From Amycolatopsis azurea DSM 43854 (GTDB lineage Bacteria > Actinomycetota > Actinomycetes > Mycobacteriales > Pseudonocardiaceae), in assembly GCF_001995215.1 (NCBI RefSeq), contig NZ_MUXN01000006.1, positions 62,001 through 126,000 on the forward strand: DNA of 64,000 nt, given 5' to 3'. Positions 36,638 through 47,998 of the stretch are shown here, one piece after another. The notes under the pieces were generated by a model that did not search any database, was not told the DNA's origin, and saw only the letters and a program-made list of their open reading frames with translations. The translations under genes and the position numbers were made by a program. Each line of letters starts with the position of its first letter. Within the stretch, counting starts at the first letter, position 1.

Positions 36638-37810
36638 TCAGTCCCTCGGATCGTCCGGATCGAGGCCGTGCAGCGGGAAGATCGCGCGGCGCGTGTCGCG
36701 GATGGCGATGTCGACCGGTTCGTCGGCCCCGTCTCCCCACGGGACGAAAGCGGTTTCGCGGCCGTCGGACATGCCGGGCGGGATCTCGGCCGTCGGCGCG
36801 GCCCGGGAGATCGACGCGACCCAGTTCGGCGGCAGGGCCGTCGCCGGGTCGACGTCGCGGTCGAGCACGGTGGCGAGCAGATGCGTCCAGGACCGCGGCA
36901 CCACCCGGATCAGCTGGTAGCCACCGCCGCCCACGGCGATCCAGCGGCCGCCGGCGTGCGCTTCGGACAGTTCCCGCAGCCGCCGGTAGATGGCGCGATG
37001 GCCGTCCACCGAGAGCGAGAGGTCCGCCAGCGGGTCTTCCTCGTGCGAGTCGACGCCGCACTGGGTGACGAGGATCTGCGGCCGGAACTGCTCCAGCAGC
37101 GACGGCACCACCGCCTCGAACGCCCGCAGCCAGCCGCCGTCGCGGGTGCCGGGCGGCAGCGGGAGGTTGACTGCGGTGCCCTCGGCCCCGCCCTTGCCGA
37201 TCTCCGCCGAGTAGCCCGTGCCCGGCCACAGCGTGAACGGGTGCTGGTGCAGGGAAACGGTCAGCACCCGAGGGTCGTCGTAGAACGCCGTCTGCACGCC
37301 GTCGCCGTGATGGACGTCGGTGTCGACGTAGGCGACGCGGTCGAAGCCGTGGTCCAGCAGCCACGAGATCGCCACCGAGCAGTCGTTGTAGACGCAGAAG
37401 CCCGACGCCTTGCCCGGCATCGCGTGGTGCAGCCCGCCGGCGATGTTCACCGCCCTGGTCGCCTCGCCGTCGGCGATCTTGCGCGCGGCCAGCAGCGTCG
37501 ACCCGACGACCAGCGCGGAAGCCTCGTGCATGCCGGTGAACACCGGGTTGTCCTCGGTACCGAGCCCGTGCGCGAAATCGGCACCGGTCATCGGTGCCTG
37601 CCGCACGGCCTCGATGTACTCGTCCAGGTGGACGCGGCGCAGCTCGTCTTCGCCCGCGGCGTCGGGGACGAGCAGATCGACCCCGTCGAGCACGCCGAGT
37701 TCGGTGGCGAGCCGGATGGTCAGTTCGAGCCGCACCGGATTGAACGGATGCTCGCCGCCGAGGTCGTAACCCAGCAGCGAGGAGTCCCATACGACGGCCG
37801 GTGCTCGCAT
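36638..37810 (-). CDS. acuC: Zinc-dependent lysine deacetylase AcuC
   Basis: A 390-residue class I histone-deacetylase fold. Motifs: GGLHHAMPGKASGFCVYND, with the active-site His pair and the tyrosine/Asp triad region; the Zn motif VAYVDTDVHHGDG; and QCGVDSHEEDPLADL. It is expected to remove acetyl groups from lysines, notably of acetyl-CoA synthetase. It is directly upstream of, and one base from, the Pat-type acetyltransferase, pairing writer and eraser in one operon. ATG 37810 is used; the frame opens earlier without a signal. Confidence 0.86.
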   Translation of the reverse strand: MRAPAVVWDSSLLGYDLGGEHPFNPVRLELTIRLATELGVLDGVDLLVPDAAGEDELRRVHLDEYIEAVRQAPMTGADFAHGLGTEDNPVFTGMHEASALVVGSTLLAARKIADGEATRAVNIAGGLHHAMPGKASGFCVYNDCSVAISWLLDHGFDRVAYVDTDVHHGDGVQTAFYDDPRVLTVSLHQHPFTLWPGTGYSAEIGKGGAEGTAVNLPLPPGTRDGGWLRAFEAVVPSLLEQFRPQILVTQCGVDSHEEDPLADLSLSVDGHRAIYRRLRELSEAHAGGRWIAVGGGGYQLIRVVPRSWTHLLATVLDRDVDPATALPPNWVASISRAAPTAEIPPGMSDGRETAFVPWGDGADEPVDIAIRDTRRAIFPLHGLDPDDPRD

Positions 37811-37865
37811 GGTGCGAACTCTAGTGCCCGAGTGCGGCTCGTGCCCCCATTCCGGACGCCGCGGG

Positions 37866-38714
37866 TCAGCCGGGCAGGTCCCCGGTGGCCACCGGGCGCT
37901 CCGGATCGCGGGACCAGTGCGACCACGAACCCGCGTACAGCGCCACGGGCGCCGGATGGCCGGAGACCTCGAGCGCGAGCACGACGGACGAGGCGGTGAC
38001 GCCCGATCCACAGTAGACACCGACCGGCGTCTCCGGCGTCACGCCGAACCCTTCGAACCGCTCAGCCAGTTCCGAGGCGTCACGCCAGCGGCCGTCCTCC
38101 GCGAGATGCCCGGAGAAGGGCGCGTTGACCGCGCCGGGGATGTGCCCGGCACGCGGGTCGATCGGCTCGGTCTCCCCCGCGTACCTCGGCTTCGCCCGCG
38201 CGTCGAAGAGCAGCCCGTCCCTGGCGAGTGTGGCGGCCTCGGCCGCGTCGAGCACCGGCATGCCACCGGGCTCGACGACGATGTCCCCTTCCTCTGGCGA
38301 GGGGACCTCGGTGGTGAGCGGGCGCTCTTCCTCGGCCCACGCGGCGAACCCGCCGTCCAGTACGGCGACCTCGGCGTGCCCGGCCCAGCGCAGCAGCCAC
38401 CACGCGCGGGCCGCGACCGACCCGTCGGAGTCGTCGTAGACCACGACCGGATGCCCGGCGCGGACACCGGCCGCCCTCAGGTGCCGCTGCAGCGTCTCCG
38501 GTTCGGGCAGCGGATGACGGCCACCGTCACCCGGTTCCCCGGCGAGCGCGGTGTCGAGGTCGACGTACACCGCGCCCGGGAGATGCGCCTCACGATAGGA
38601 ATCGGCGCCGGGCGGGCCCGCGAGCCGCCAGCGGACATCGAGGACTACGGAGCGTGCCGATTCCGGGCCGGAGAGCTGCGCGGCGAGTTCGCTGGTGGTG
38701 ATCATGGGGCGCAT
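37866..38714 (-). CDS. 3-mercaptopyruvate sulfurtransferase-type rhodanese
   Basis: A 282-residue tandem rhodanese. The C-terminal domain holds the active Cys in [23 protein letters not shown] is typical of SseA-type 3-mercaptopyruvate sulfurtransferases rather than the CRKGVT of thiosulfate rhodaneses. The N-terminal rhodanese domain covers about 10-140. ATG 38714 is preferred because GGGAAGA lies 8 bases upstream; ATG 38705 is an alternative. It transfers sulfur from mercaptopyruvate to cyanide or thiols. It is divergent from ideR. Confidence 0.82.
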   Translation of the reverse strand: MRPMITTSELAAQLSGPESARSVVLDVRWRLAGPPGADSYREAHLPGAVYVDLDTALAGEPGDGGRHPLPEPETLQRHLRAAGVRAGHPVVVYDDSDGSVAARAWWLLRWAGHAEVAVLDGGFAAWAEEERPLTTEVPSPEEGDIVVEPGGMPVLDAAEAATLARDGLLFDARAKPRYAGETEPIDPRAGHIPGAVNAPFSGHLAEDGRWRDASELAERFEGFGVTPETPVGVYCGSGVTASSVVLALEVSGHPAPVALYAGSWSHWSRDPERPVATGDLPG

Positions 38715-38850
38715 GGGGCCATCTTCCCGCGCCCGGCGGCTCCGCGCCCAGCTTGGGGGGACTTTTCCCGCCGCGGCGCTTGTTGTCCCCACGCCTGCGT
38801 CGCTGTCAGTGCCAGCGACTACGATGAGCAACGCGGACGAAGGGGACAGC

Positions 38851-39539
38851 GTGAACGATCTCATCGACACCACAGAGATGTACTTGCGTACGATCTACGA
38901 GCTCGAAGAAGAAGGTGTCGTCCCGCTGCGGGCCCGGATCGCGGAGCGGCTGCAGCAGAGCGGCCCGACCGTGAGCCAGACCGTCGCCAGGATGGAACGG
39001 GACGGGCTGGTCGTCGTCGCGGACGACAGGCACCTGCAGCTGACCGAGCACGGCCGTGAACTCGCCATCGCGGTCATGCGCAAACACCGCCTGGCGGAGC
39101 GCCTCCTGGTCGACGTCATCGGCCTGGAATGGGAACACGTCCACAACGAGGCCTGCCGCTGGGAACACGTGATGAGCGAGGCCGTCGAGCGCAAGCTGGT
39201 CAAGCTGCTCGACCACCCCACCACCTCGCCCTACGGCAACCCGATCCCGGGGCTGGACAAGCTCGGCGACGGCGATCCCGCCCCGCCGGCCGAGGCCGAC
39301 CTCGTGCGGCTCGACGAATTCGCCCGGATGGGTGGCGGCGAGGTCGAAATCCGCCGCATCGCCGAGCACGTGCAGCTGGACGAGACGCTGATGACCGAGC
39401 TCAAGTCGGTCGGCATCGTGCCCGGCAGCCGGGTCAAGGTCGGCAAGGCGGCACCCGGCGGGACCATCGAGGTCACCGGTGGCAGCAACACCGCCCAGGT
39501 GGCCACCTCGGCCCTGCACGCCGTGCTGGCGCAAGCCAG

Positions 39540-39543
<4 letters not shown>
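38851..39543 (+). CDS. ideR: Iron-dependent repressor IdeR
   Basis: A 230-residue DtxR-family repressor, identical in length to mycobacterial IdeR. It starts at GTG 38851; the ATG at 38824 would add nine residues not found in the family. Every DtxR metal ligand is at its usual number: M10, H79, E83, H98, C102, E105 and H106. A winged helix-turn-helix lies at about 25-60 ([12 protein letters not shown]), with a dimerisation domain and a C-terminal SH3-like domain. It binds iron-box promoters and represses iron-uptake genes when Fe2+ is plentiful. Its stop overlaps the galK start (GTGA). Confidence 0.92.
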
Positions 39544-40721
<1,178 letters not shown>

Positions 40722-40722
40722 G

Positions 40723-40776
40723 CACTGTCCTCGCGAGACCCCCGGGCGTGCCGTGTGCCCGGGGGCGAGGACACTG
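40723..40776 (+). terminator. Hairpin between galK and galE
   Basis: Left arm cactgtcctcgc plus cccccgggc (40723-40747, with a short bulge) pairs with gcccgggggcgaggacactg (40757-40776) around a 9-base loop. It directly follows the galK stop. It could terminate or attenuate transcription into galE, so galE may have its own promoter or rely on read-through. Confidence 0.65.
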
Positions 40777-40811
40777 GGCCGCGACCGCATCCGCAGCAGA
40801 AAGGCGCGAAC

Positions 40812-41798
40812 GTGACCGACGAACCGACCAAGGCCCTGAAACTGATGGTGACGGGCGGAGCCGGTTATGTGGGCAGCGTCTGCGCGGCCCGCCTCATCGA
40901 GGCCGGGCACGACGTCACCGTGGTCGACGACCTTTCCACCGGACACGCCGACGCGGTGCACCCGGACGCCACCTTCGTCGAGGGTGACGCCGCCGAGGTC
41001 GCTCAGCGCCTCCTCGGCGACGGTTTCGACGGCGTTCTCCACTTCGCCGCCAAGTCGCTGGTCGGCGAGTCGATGACGGATCCGGCGAAGTACTGGGAAG
41101 GCAACGTCCTGACCACACTTCGCCTGCTCGAAGCGATGCGCGACCACGGCACGAAGCGGCTGGTGTTCTCCTCCACCGCGGCCACCTACGGCGAGCCCGA
41201 GTCCTCCCCCATCCCGGAGACGGCGCCGACGCAGCCGACGAACACCTACGGCGCGACGAAGCTGGCCATCGACCACGCGATCACGTCGTTCTCGCGCGCC
41301 CACGGCATCGCCGCCGTCAGCCTGCGCTATTTCAACGTCGCCGGCGCCTACGGTTCCTTCGGCGAGCGGCACACCACCGAAACCCACCTGATTCCCCTCG
41401 TGCTCCAGGTCGCCACCGGGGACCGCGAGCGGATCCAGATCTTCGGTGACGACTACCCGACCGCGGACGGCACCGCCATCCGCGACTACATCCACGTGGT
41501 CGACCTCGCCGACGCGCACCTGCTGGCCCTGCGGCACGCGGTCGACGGCGAGCACCGCATCTACAACCTCGGCAGCGGCACCGGTTTCTCCGTGCTCGAG
41601 GTGATCGAGGCGTGCCGCCGCACCACCGGTCACGAGATCCCCGCCGCTGTCGCGCCACGGCGGGCGGGCGACCCGTCGGTGCTGGTGGCGTCCAGCGAAA
41701 AGGCGGGCGAGGAACTCGGCTGGAAGCCCGAGCGCACCGACCTCGACGGCATCGTGGCCGACGCGTGGGCGTTCACTCAGTCCCGCCAGGCGGTCTGA
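40812..41798 (+). CDS. galE: UDP-glucose 4-epimerase GalE
   Basis: A 328-residue extended SDR. The NAD-binding motif is [20 protein letters not shown], the catalytic Ser/Tyr/Lys segments are [13 protein letters not shown] and [11 protein letters not shown], and the sugar-nucleotide loop is YFNVAGAYG. It interconverts UDP-glucose and UDP-galactose. It starts at GTG 40812 behind AGAAAGG; the longer ATG at 40755 lies in the hairpin. Its last 26 bp overlap the convergent DUF4192 gene. Confidence 0.88.
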   Translation: MTDEPTKALKLMVTGGAGYVGSVCAARLIEAGHDVTVVDDLSTGHADAVHPDATFVEGDAAEVAQRLLGDGFDGVLHFAAKSLVGESMTDPAKYWEGNVLTTLRLLEAMRDHGTKRLVFSSTAATYGEPESSPIPETAPTQPTNTYGATKLAIDHAITSFSRAHGIAAVSLRYFNVAGAYGSFGERHTTETHLIPLVLQVATGDRERIQIFGDDYPTADGTAIRDYIHVVDLADAHLLALRHAVDGEHRIYNLGSGTGFSVLEVIEACRRTTGHEIPAAVAPRRAGDPSVLVASSEKAGEELGWKPERTDLDGIVADAWAFTQSRQAV

Positions 41799-42837
41799 GA
41801 CTGAGCGCGGGCGGCTCGTCCGCCCGCTGCCGCAGCACGATTTCGGCCACGTCGGCCGGGGCCAGCATCCCGTCCAGGGCGGCCGCCAGCAGCCTGGCCA
41901 TCCGGTGTTCCGGATCGACTTCGCGGGCCCTGGCCAGCGCCATGTTGGCGATGGTCAGATCGCCGCGGACGTAGGCGGCGTGCGCCTTCAGGCACAGCGC
42001 TTCGGCGGATTCCGGTTCGGGCAGCTCACCGGCGAGACGGAGCCAGAGCGCCTCCGCGGCTCGCGCCAGAGGTGCGTCCGCGGGGGCGGCGGTGAGCAGG
42101 CAGGCGTCCCGGACCTCGACGAGGGAAAGTGCCCACGCCAGCCGGACGGCCTGCTCGTCGGTGATCGCCTCCTCGCCCCGCTCGACGCGGGCCAGCGCGG
42201 CGTTCACCTCGGCGAGCCCCGCTTCGACGAGGTCGTCGTTACCCCAGGGCGGGCCGCCCAGGTCGGCCAGGATGCTTGCCCGGCGCGCGAGGGTTTCCGG
42301 CGGACCGGCGGCGAAAAGGCGCTCCAGGTCCGCTCTGCTCTCGTAGGTGACGTGGCCTTCGCCGGCGGTGACGGCGGCGGCCACCGACTTGCGAGGGTCG
42401 GGCAAGACGCCGCCGCAGTCCTGGTCGCGGTAGCACCGCCACCGCGCGCCCTCGGTGATGGACGGCGTCCACAGCGAGTGCAGTAACGGGATGCCGTTCT
42501 CGGCGAGCGAGGACTCGAGGCGCCGGAGGAAACGTCGACGCGGTGGCCGCCCGGCCGGGTTCGGTGGACCGCCGCCGACGACGGCCACCGTGGCACCGGT
42601 GTGGTCGGTGACGGCGAGCCGGGCGGCGAGGTCGCGCGCCTGGTCTGTCTCCAGGCCGGGCGGTGGGAGGTCCACGCGCATGGTGAGGCCTTGCCGCTTG
42701 CGGTCCGGCCCCTTCTGCCCGAAGACGACGACGGAGTTCTCGGGATGGAACCCGAGGATGTACGGGATCGCGGCGAGCAGGTCCGCCGGATCCTTCAGAT
42801 CGACCTTGGTCCTGCCGGTCGGGGTGGCTGTGGTCAT
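41773..42837 (-). CDS. DUF4192 family protein
   Basis: A 354-residue protein of the actinobacterial DUF4192 family. N-terminal block [20 protein letters not shown] is highly typical; a Cys pair lies in [16 protein letters not shown] helical C-terminal half resembles TPR-like repeats ([20 protein letters not shown]). No catalytic function has been assigned to this family. It starts at ATG 42837. Convergent with galE, with 26 bp of overlap. Confidence 0.78.
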   Translation of the reverse strand: MTTATPTGRTKVDLKDPADLLAAIPYILGFHPENSVVVFGQKGPDRKRQGLTMRVDLPPPGLETDQARDLAARLAVTDHTGATVAVVGGGPPNPAGRPPRRRFLRRLESSLAENGIPLLHSLWTPSITEGARWRCYRDQDCGGVLPDPRKSVAAAVTAGEGHVTYESRADLERLFAAGPPETLARRASILADLGGPPWGNDDLVEAGLAEVNAALARVERGEEAITDEQAVRLAWALSLVEVRDACLLTAAPADAPLARAAEALWLRLAGELPEPESAEALCLKAHAAYVRGDLTIANMALARAREVDPEHRMARLLAAALDGMLAPADVAEIVLRQRADEPPALSLRPPGGTE

Positions 42838-42986
42838 GCCCCCACCCTGCGGCGGGAATGGGGCCGCTGGGTGGGGGCGGGACACATCTGTGGACAGCCG
42901 GGACCGTTGTGGACAACCGCCACCGGGACCGGCGCGGGGACGCCGGATCGTCGGTGGGGTGGTCTATCGTGCCCGGCCCCGCGGGA

Positions 42987-43841
42987 TCAGTCGCAGTGTT
43001 CGAACGGGCTTTCGTAGGCGTTCGACCCGACCGAACCGCCCCACTTGACGCAGGTCGACGCGGCCGTCTTCTTCACCGGCCCGGCGTAGTAGGTGAAGCT
43101 GCCGGAATCGGTCGTGCGGGCCGAACCCTGGACTTCGAGGAAGGCCGACACCGGCGACGCCGTACCGAGCGAAACCGCCTTCAACGTGGTCACGCAGTTG
43201 GACTTGGCCGAAGCGTTGTAGAGCAGGTACGCGGTGCCGGAGCCGCCGGCGAGCGCCTGCGAGTCGACGACCGAGAACCCGCTGCCGCACACCTCGGTGG
43301 CCTCGTACGGGTTGCCGCCGCACGAGTTCTTGCTGGTGAAGTTGGTGTGGCCGTAGTAGGGCACCGCGACGCCGTTCAGCTTCGCCTTCTGTGCCACCCC
43401 GTTGAGCCGCTCTTCGAAGTGCAGGTGCGGACCGGTCACGCCGCCGGTCGCTCCTGCCGTGCCGAGCTGCTTGCCGAGGCTGACGGCCTGGCCGACCGAC
43501 ACCGACTGCGTCGAGAGGTGCGCGTACCGGGTGGTCCAGCCGCCGCCGTGGTCGACCTCGACCCAGCGTCCGTAGCTCGTGCTGCCTTCGTTGGCGACCC
43601 GGCTGACGGTGCCGCCTGCCGCGGCCACGACCGGCATCCCGGTGATCCCCGACTTCTGGAAGTCGACCGAGTTCGCCGGGCTGTGCCCGCTGAAGGTGGC
43701 GGCCGTGACCGTGACACCGCATTTGAACGGGACCTGGAAGTTCGGGGCGGCCGACGCCTGCGTCGTACCGGCGAGGGTCAGGCCGAGCGCGGGGACGACG
43801 GCCGCCGCGGCGAGCACTGCGAAGCGGCGCAACCTGGACAT
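42987..43841 (-). CDS. Secreted M23 metallopeptidase
   Basis: A 284-residue exported endopeptidase. The signal peptide RFAVLAAAAVVPALGLTLAG ends near residue 33. The LytM-type zinc motifs are SGHSPANSVDF and HLHFEE, with the Gly-rich RYAHLSTQSVSVGQ segment between. The C-terminal 120 residues form an extra beta-rich domain with paired Cys (NSCGGNPYEATEVCGSG, STCVKWGG). It likely cleaves peptidoglycan cross-bridges or stem peptides. ATG 43841 follows GGAGG at normal spacing. Its upstream 155-bp leader holds small inverted repeats but no recognised riboswitch. Confidence 0.84.
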   Translation of the reverse strand: MSRLRRFAVLAAAAVVPALGLTLAGTTQASAAPNFQVPFKCGVTVTAATFSGHSPANSVDFQKSGITGMPVVAAAGGTVSRVANEGSTSYGRWVEVDHGGGWTTRYAHLSTQSVSVGQAVSLGKQLGTAGATGGVTGPHLHFEERLNGVAQKAKLNGVAVPYYGHTNFTSKNSCGGNPYEATEVCGSGFSVVDSQALAGGSGTAYLLYNASAKSNCVTTLKAVSLGTASPVSAFLEVQGSARTTDSGSFTYYAGPVKKTAASTCVKWGGSVGSNAYESPFEHCD

Positions 43842-43995
43842 GGGAGACCTCCAACGGGTGGGGAAGCCGGACTCGGCGAAGCAAACCCGGCGGAAATACA
43901 TTTTCCATACAAGCGCGAGGTCCGGTCGCAGTTTTCCCCAAAAACGCCGGATGCCGCGCCCCGGGGCGGGACGTGGCATCCGGAAACGGGCCTGA

Positions 43996-45807
43996 TCAGC
44001 CGAAGGCGGCGCGCAGCGCGGGCTTGCCTCCCGCCACCGGCAGCACCAGCGAGGTCCGGTTCAGCTCGACCGAGACACCGGCTCCGGGCTTCGGCCGCAG
44101 CGTGTAGTCGTGGTCGCTGGAGGCCACCAGGAACTCGATCTTGTGCCCGGCCGCGAGCAGGTAGTCCTTCGCGACCAGTTCGACCTCGACCTTGTAGTTC
44201 TCACCAGGGGCGATCGGGTCGGTCTTGGCCGGGTCGCGCCGGTTCTGCGGGTCGGTCCAGCCGCGGGTGATCACCTTCGCCGTCCCGTTCGGGGCCCGGT
44301 CGATGAGTACCGCCGTCACGTTCGCGGCCGGCTTGTCGAAGGACAGCGAAAGGTCGGCCTTCACCGTGCCGGAGAGGCGGACGGGCTGGCTCGCCGCGGT
44401 GGTCGAGTACAGCAGGCGGTTGCCCGACGAGGCCGCGTTGGCGAGCTGTTCGACGGTCTTGCTCGCGTCATCGGCCAGCTTCTCGACGGTGGCCTTGCCC
44501 GGGACGGGGTTGCGGGTGTCGAGCTTGCCCTTCGAAGAGCCACCGGGCCACGGGTAGAGCTTCACGTCCTGGGCACCGGGAAGCGGCCACTCGGGCTCGT
44601 CCACCCACGACTTGTCCTCGCGCTGGATGGTGGCCTTCGGCTCGCGCTCGATGCCGTTGTCGATGCCGTAGAGGTAGTGCGACATCCACTTGTTCAGCGT
44701 GGCGAGCCAGACGTCGCGGCGAAGGCTCATCGGGTCGGCGTGCCCGGCCTGGTGCAGCCAGATCTTGTGCTCGACGCCGTGCGCCTTGAGCATTTCGTAC
44801 CAGCGGGTGCCCTGGTCGGTCTTGACGTTCCAGTCGCCGAGGCCGTGCACCACGAGCACCGACGCGCGCACCTTGTTCACGTCGTTGCGGTAGTTCCGGA
44901 CGTCCCAGAACCGGCTGTAGTCACCGGTCACCCGGTCCTGGTCGACGGCGATCTTGTCGATGAGAGGACGGCAGACGGCGCGATCCTGGCGCGTGTAGAC
45001 GTAGTCCGCGAGCACGTCCGCGTCCTCGCCCTGGAAACCGCCCGCCGCGACGACGGCGCCGTCGTTGCGGTAGTAGTCGTACCAGCTGGAGATAGCCGCG
45101 ATCGGGACGATCGTCTCCAGTCCCTTGACCCCGGTGCTGGCCACCGCGTTGGGCAGCGTGCCGTTGTAGGAGACGCCCATCATGCCGGTCTTGCCGGTGC
45201 TCCAGTCCGCGACCGCGGCCTTGCCCGCCGCGTCCCGCGCCGTCGCGCGGCCGTTCAGCCAGTCCACAATGGACTTGGCGCCGATGGTCTCGTTGACGTC
45301 GCCGGTGCTCGGGCAGCCGGTGGACTGGCCGCTGCCGAGCGACTCCCCGTACACCACCGCGAAGCCGCGGGCGACGAAGTAGTTCTGGTAGCTCCAGTTG
45401 ATCGGAGCCGGGTTCGGGCCGACGGTCTTGGTCGCGATCTTCGGGCCCGCGGGGGCGCGCTTGGCGCCGGGCACGTACAGCTCCACGTCGACGTTGTGGT
45501 TCGCGACGTCGTTGCCGCCCGCGTAGTACGGGCTGGCCTGGTAGACGACCGGGACCTTCATGCCCTGCTGCGTCGCGCGGGGCCGCACGACCTCCGCGTG
45601 CACGAGGTCGTCCTTGCCGTCGTGGTCGCTGTCGACCGGCGCGGTGACCCAGACGTTCTCCCGGACGACGTCCGCCGGGTCGAACACCGGTTGTGCCTGA
45701 CCGTCCTTGAAAACCGGCGTCGGTGGCGCGTCGGCTTGAGCGGGCAGTGCCGTCGCCGGAAGGACCAGGACGGCGGTGAACAGGGCGGCGAGCCTGGCGA
45801 CTCTCAC
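43996..45807 (-). CDS. Secreted X-Pro dipeptidyl-peptidase/CocE-type S15 hydrolase
   Basis: A 603-residue exported protein starting at GTG 45807. The signal peptide is LAALFTAVLVLPATALPAQA. The S15 nucleophile is in GMMGVSYNGTLPNAVAS. The C-terminal galactose-binding-like domain has PVRLSGTVKADLSLSFDKPA. This matches Xaa-Pro dipeptidyl-peptidases and CocE esterases; natural substrates may be proline-containing peptides. It is divergent from the DUF4139 gene. Confidence 0.85.
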   Translation of the reverse strand: MRVARLAALFTAVLVLPATALPAQADAPPTPVFKDGQAQPVFDPADVVRENVWVTAPVDSDHDGKDDLVHAEVVRPRATQQGMKVPVVYQASPYYAGGNDVANHNVDVELYVPGAKRAPAGPKIATKTVGPNPAPINWSYQNYFVARGFAVVYGESLGSGQSTGCPSTGDVNETIGAKSIVDWLNGRATARDAAGKAAVADWSTGKTGMMGVSYNGTLPNAVASTGVKGLETIVPIAAISSWYDYYRNDGAVVAAGGFQGEDADVLADYVYTRQDRAVCRPLIDKIAVDQDRVTGDYSRFWDVRNYRNDVNKVRASVLVVHGLGDWNVKTDQGTRWYEMLKAHGVEHKIWLHQAGHADPMSLRRDVWLATLNKWMSHYLYGIDNGIEREPKATIQREDKSWVDEPEWPLPGAQDVKLYPWPGGSSKGKLDTRNPVPGKATVEKLADDASKTVEQLANAASSGNRLLYSTTAASQPVRLSGTVKADLSLSFDKPAANVTAVLIDRAPNGTAKVITRGWTDPQNRRDPAKTDPIAPGENYKVEVELVAKDYLLAAGHKIEFLVASSDHDYTLRPKPGAGVSVELNRTSLVLPVAGGKPALRAAFG

Positions 45808-45889
45808 GTGACCCCCAAAGGCGGGCGGGCAAGACCCAGCTGAGGTTTCCGGCCCCCCGAACGGGTGTCAAGAGACTAACGTCGGAGGC

Positions 45890-47455
45890 ATGCCGAGCAC
45901 CGTGGAAGCACCGATCGTCGCCGTCACCGTCTACCCACACCATGCCCGGATCACGAGGCGGGCGTCGGCACGCCTCGACGGGGAAACACGCTTCGCCTTC
46001 GCGGGCCTGCCGTGGAACCTGGACACCGATTCGGTCCGCGTCACCGGTTCCGGCCCGGCGGTCATCGCCGGGGTCGACGTCGCCGTCGAGCGCCATCCCG
46101 CGCCCGCGGACGCTTCCCTGCGCGCGCTGACCGAACGACGGAAGACCGATCAGGCCGTGATCGACGAGGTCGCGGACGCCGTCTCCGCCGAAACGGCGAA
46201 GGTCGATCTGCTGACCGGGCTGGCGACGCGCAGCGGCAAGAGTTTCGCTAAGGCGCTCGCGGCGGGTACGGCGGAACCGCCTCGCGTTGCCGAAGTCACC
46301 GACGCGCTCGGCGTCCAACTGGCCGAGGCGCTGGGGAAACGCCGCGAACTCGGCATCCGCCTCGCCCGGCTCCGTGACGACCTCAAAGCGCTGGACCGGG
46401 ACATCGAGGCGAAGCGAGGGCAGTCCGAAGTGGACAGCGCGACGGTCACGGTCGAGCTGGAAAGCCAGGAGGACGGCGCGGAGATCGGCCTCGAACTGTC
46501 CTATGTGGTCGCGAACGCCAGCTGGGAACCGGGTTACGACGTGCGCGTCCGCGGGGAAGACGTCGCGGTGACCTGGTACGGGCGGATCACGCAGCACACC
46601 GGCGAGGACTGGCCCGAATGCGAACTGGCCCTGTCCACCGCCCGGCCCGCGAACACCGTTGAGGTGCCGGAGCTCGAACCGTGGTTCCTCGACCGTGTCC
46701 GGGAATACAAGCCGCTGGCGGCGCGTGTCGCGTACGGCGGCGCGTCGCCCGCGGGTGGCGGCATGCCGGAAGCGGCGGGCATTCCGGCGCCCGCCGCGCC
46801 CGCGATGGCGATGCGGACCGCGTCCGTCGAGCAGGGCACCACCGCGGTCACCTACCGGCCGGGACGCCCGGTGGCGGTGCCCTCGGGCGCGCAGGGCCAC
46901 CGCACCACGATCGCGCAGCTCGACCTGACGGCGAAACTGGGCTACATCACCGCTCCGGCGGTGTCACCGGAGGCGTTCCTGCAGGCGACCGTGGTCAACA
47001 CCTCGGAGCACACGCTGCGGCCGGGCAAGGCGTCGGTGTTCCACGAGACGGAGTTCGTCGGCACCACGCGGCTCGACGTCTGGGCGCCGGGCGAGGAACT
47101 CGAACTCGCGCTCGGCGTGGACGACCGGATCCGCGTCGACCGCGAACTCACGCACCGCACGGCGAGCAAGGCGACGCTGTCCGGCGTCCGCAAGCGGGAG
47201 GCCGCCTACACCACCACGATCACCAACCACAGCCCGCGCGAAGCCGTCGTGACCGTGCTGGACCAGGCGCCGGTCTCCCGCGACGACGCGATAACGGTCC
47301 GGGACGTCCGCACCGTGCCGGATCCGGTGGAGCGGACCGAACTGGGCGAGTTCACCTGGCGGCTGACGCTCGCTCAGGGCGCGAAGGGCGTCGTGACGCT
47401 CGGGTACCGGGTGGACGTCGCGAAGGGTGTCGAGCTGTCGGGATGGCGCGAGTAG
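45890..47455 (+). CDS. DUF4139 domain protein (mucoidy-inhibitor MuiA-like)
   Basis: A 521-residue protein. It opens with the DUF4140 N-terminal block (VAVTVYPHHARITRRASARL). A coiled coil rich in Arg/Glu/Leu (residues about 130-180) precedes the DUF4139 beta domain, which has LELSYVVANASWEPGYDVRV and EREAAYTTT-type strands. Family function is poorly defined; some members relate to envelope polysaccharide. No signal peptide is visible. A hairpin follows the stop at 47461-47506. Confidence 0.78.
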   Translation: MPSTVEAPIVAVTVYPHHARITRRASARLDGETRFAFAGLPWNLDTDSVRVTGSGPAVIAGVDVAVERHPAPADASLRALTERRKTDQAVIDEVADAVSAETAKVDLLTGLATRSGKSFAKALAAGTAEPPRVAEVTDALGVQLAEALGKRRELGIRLARLRDDLKALDRDIEAKRGQSEVDSATVTVELESQEDGAEIGLELSYVVANASWEPGYDVRVRGEDVAVTWYGRITQHTGEDWPECELALSTARPANTVEVPELEPWFLDRVREYKPLAARVAYGGASPAGGGMPEAAGIPAPAAPAMAMRTASVEQGTTAVTYRPGRPVAVPSGAQGHRTTIAQLDLTAKLGYITAPAVSPEAFLQATVVNTSEHTLRPGKASVFHETEFVGTTRLDVWAPGEELELALGVDDRIRVDRELTHRTASKATLSGVRKREAAYTTTITNHSPREAVVTVLDQAPVSRDDAITVRDVRTVPDPVERTELGEFTWRLTLAQGAKGVVTLGYRVDVAKGVELSGWRE

Positions 47456-47460
47456 CAGAC

Positions 47461-47506
47461 GCGAAAGGCCCCTTCCTCGCCGAGGTCGCGAGGAAGGGAC
47501 CTTTGC
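47461..47506. terminator. Hairpin between convergent genes
   Basis: Left arm aaaggccccttcctcgc and right arm gcgaggaagggaccttt pair over 16-17 bp with one wobble. It lies between the DUF4139 and CBS genes and belongs to the AAGG(C)CCCTTC hairpin family. Confidence 0.7.
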
Positions 47507-47519
47507 TGCCGGACCGGGA

Positions 47520-47951
47520 TCAGCCTTGCGAGATGTACGCCTCCAGCTGTTCCTGACTCTTCTCCAGCTGCTCCATCCGCGTCTTCACGACGTCGCCGAT
47601 GCTCACGATCCCCGCGAGCCTGCCGTCGACCAGGACCGGGACGTGCCGGATCCGGCGTTCGGTCATCAGGACCGACAGCTGGTCGACCGAGTCCTCGGGG
47701 GTGCAGCTGGCGACCAGCTTCGTCATGATCGCGGCCACCGATCCGTCGAGCAGCTGGGGTCCGCGCTCGTTGAGCCGACGCACCACGTCCCGTTCGGAGA
47801 CGATCCCGACGATCCCGCCCTCGTCGTCGACGACGACCAGCGCCCCGACGTTGTGCTCCGCGAGTCTCTCGAGCAGTTCGGTTACGTTCGTCTCCGGCGA
47901 GACGGTCGCGACGGCCGCCCCCTTGTTCCGCAACAGATCGGAAATCCGCAT
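47520..47951 (-). CDS. Tandem CBS-domain protein
   Basis: A 143-residue protein made of two CBS motifs. The first is residues about 3-60 (ELLERLAEHNVGALVVVDDE) and the second about 75-130 (LMTERRIRHVPVLVDGRLAG). Such stand-alone pairs bind adenine nucleotides and act as regulatory sensors. It starts at ATG 47951 with GGGAGGAG upstream. Partner unknown. Confidence 0.85.
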   Translation of the reverse strand: MRISDLLRNKGAAVATVSPETNVTELLERLAEHNVGALVVVDDEGGIVGIVSERDVVRRLNERGPQLLDGSVAAIMTKLVASCTPEDSVDQLSVLMTERRIRHVPVLVDGRLAGIVSIGDVVKTRMEQLEKSQEQLEAYISQG

Positions 47952-47998
47952 ACGCGCTCCTCCCGGATGGGTGACCTGAGTCACTCCAGGTTATGGCC

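Noticed and set aside
43842..43995. c-di-AMP (ydaO-type) riboswitch before the M23 peptidase
   Set aside because: Such leaders often precede actinobacterial wall hydrolases, and gccgagtccggc hints at it, but the leader is short and the other conserved segments are absent.
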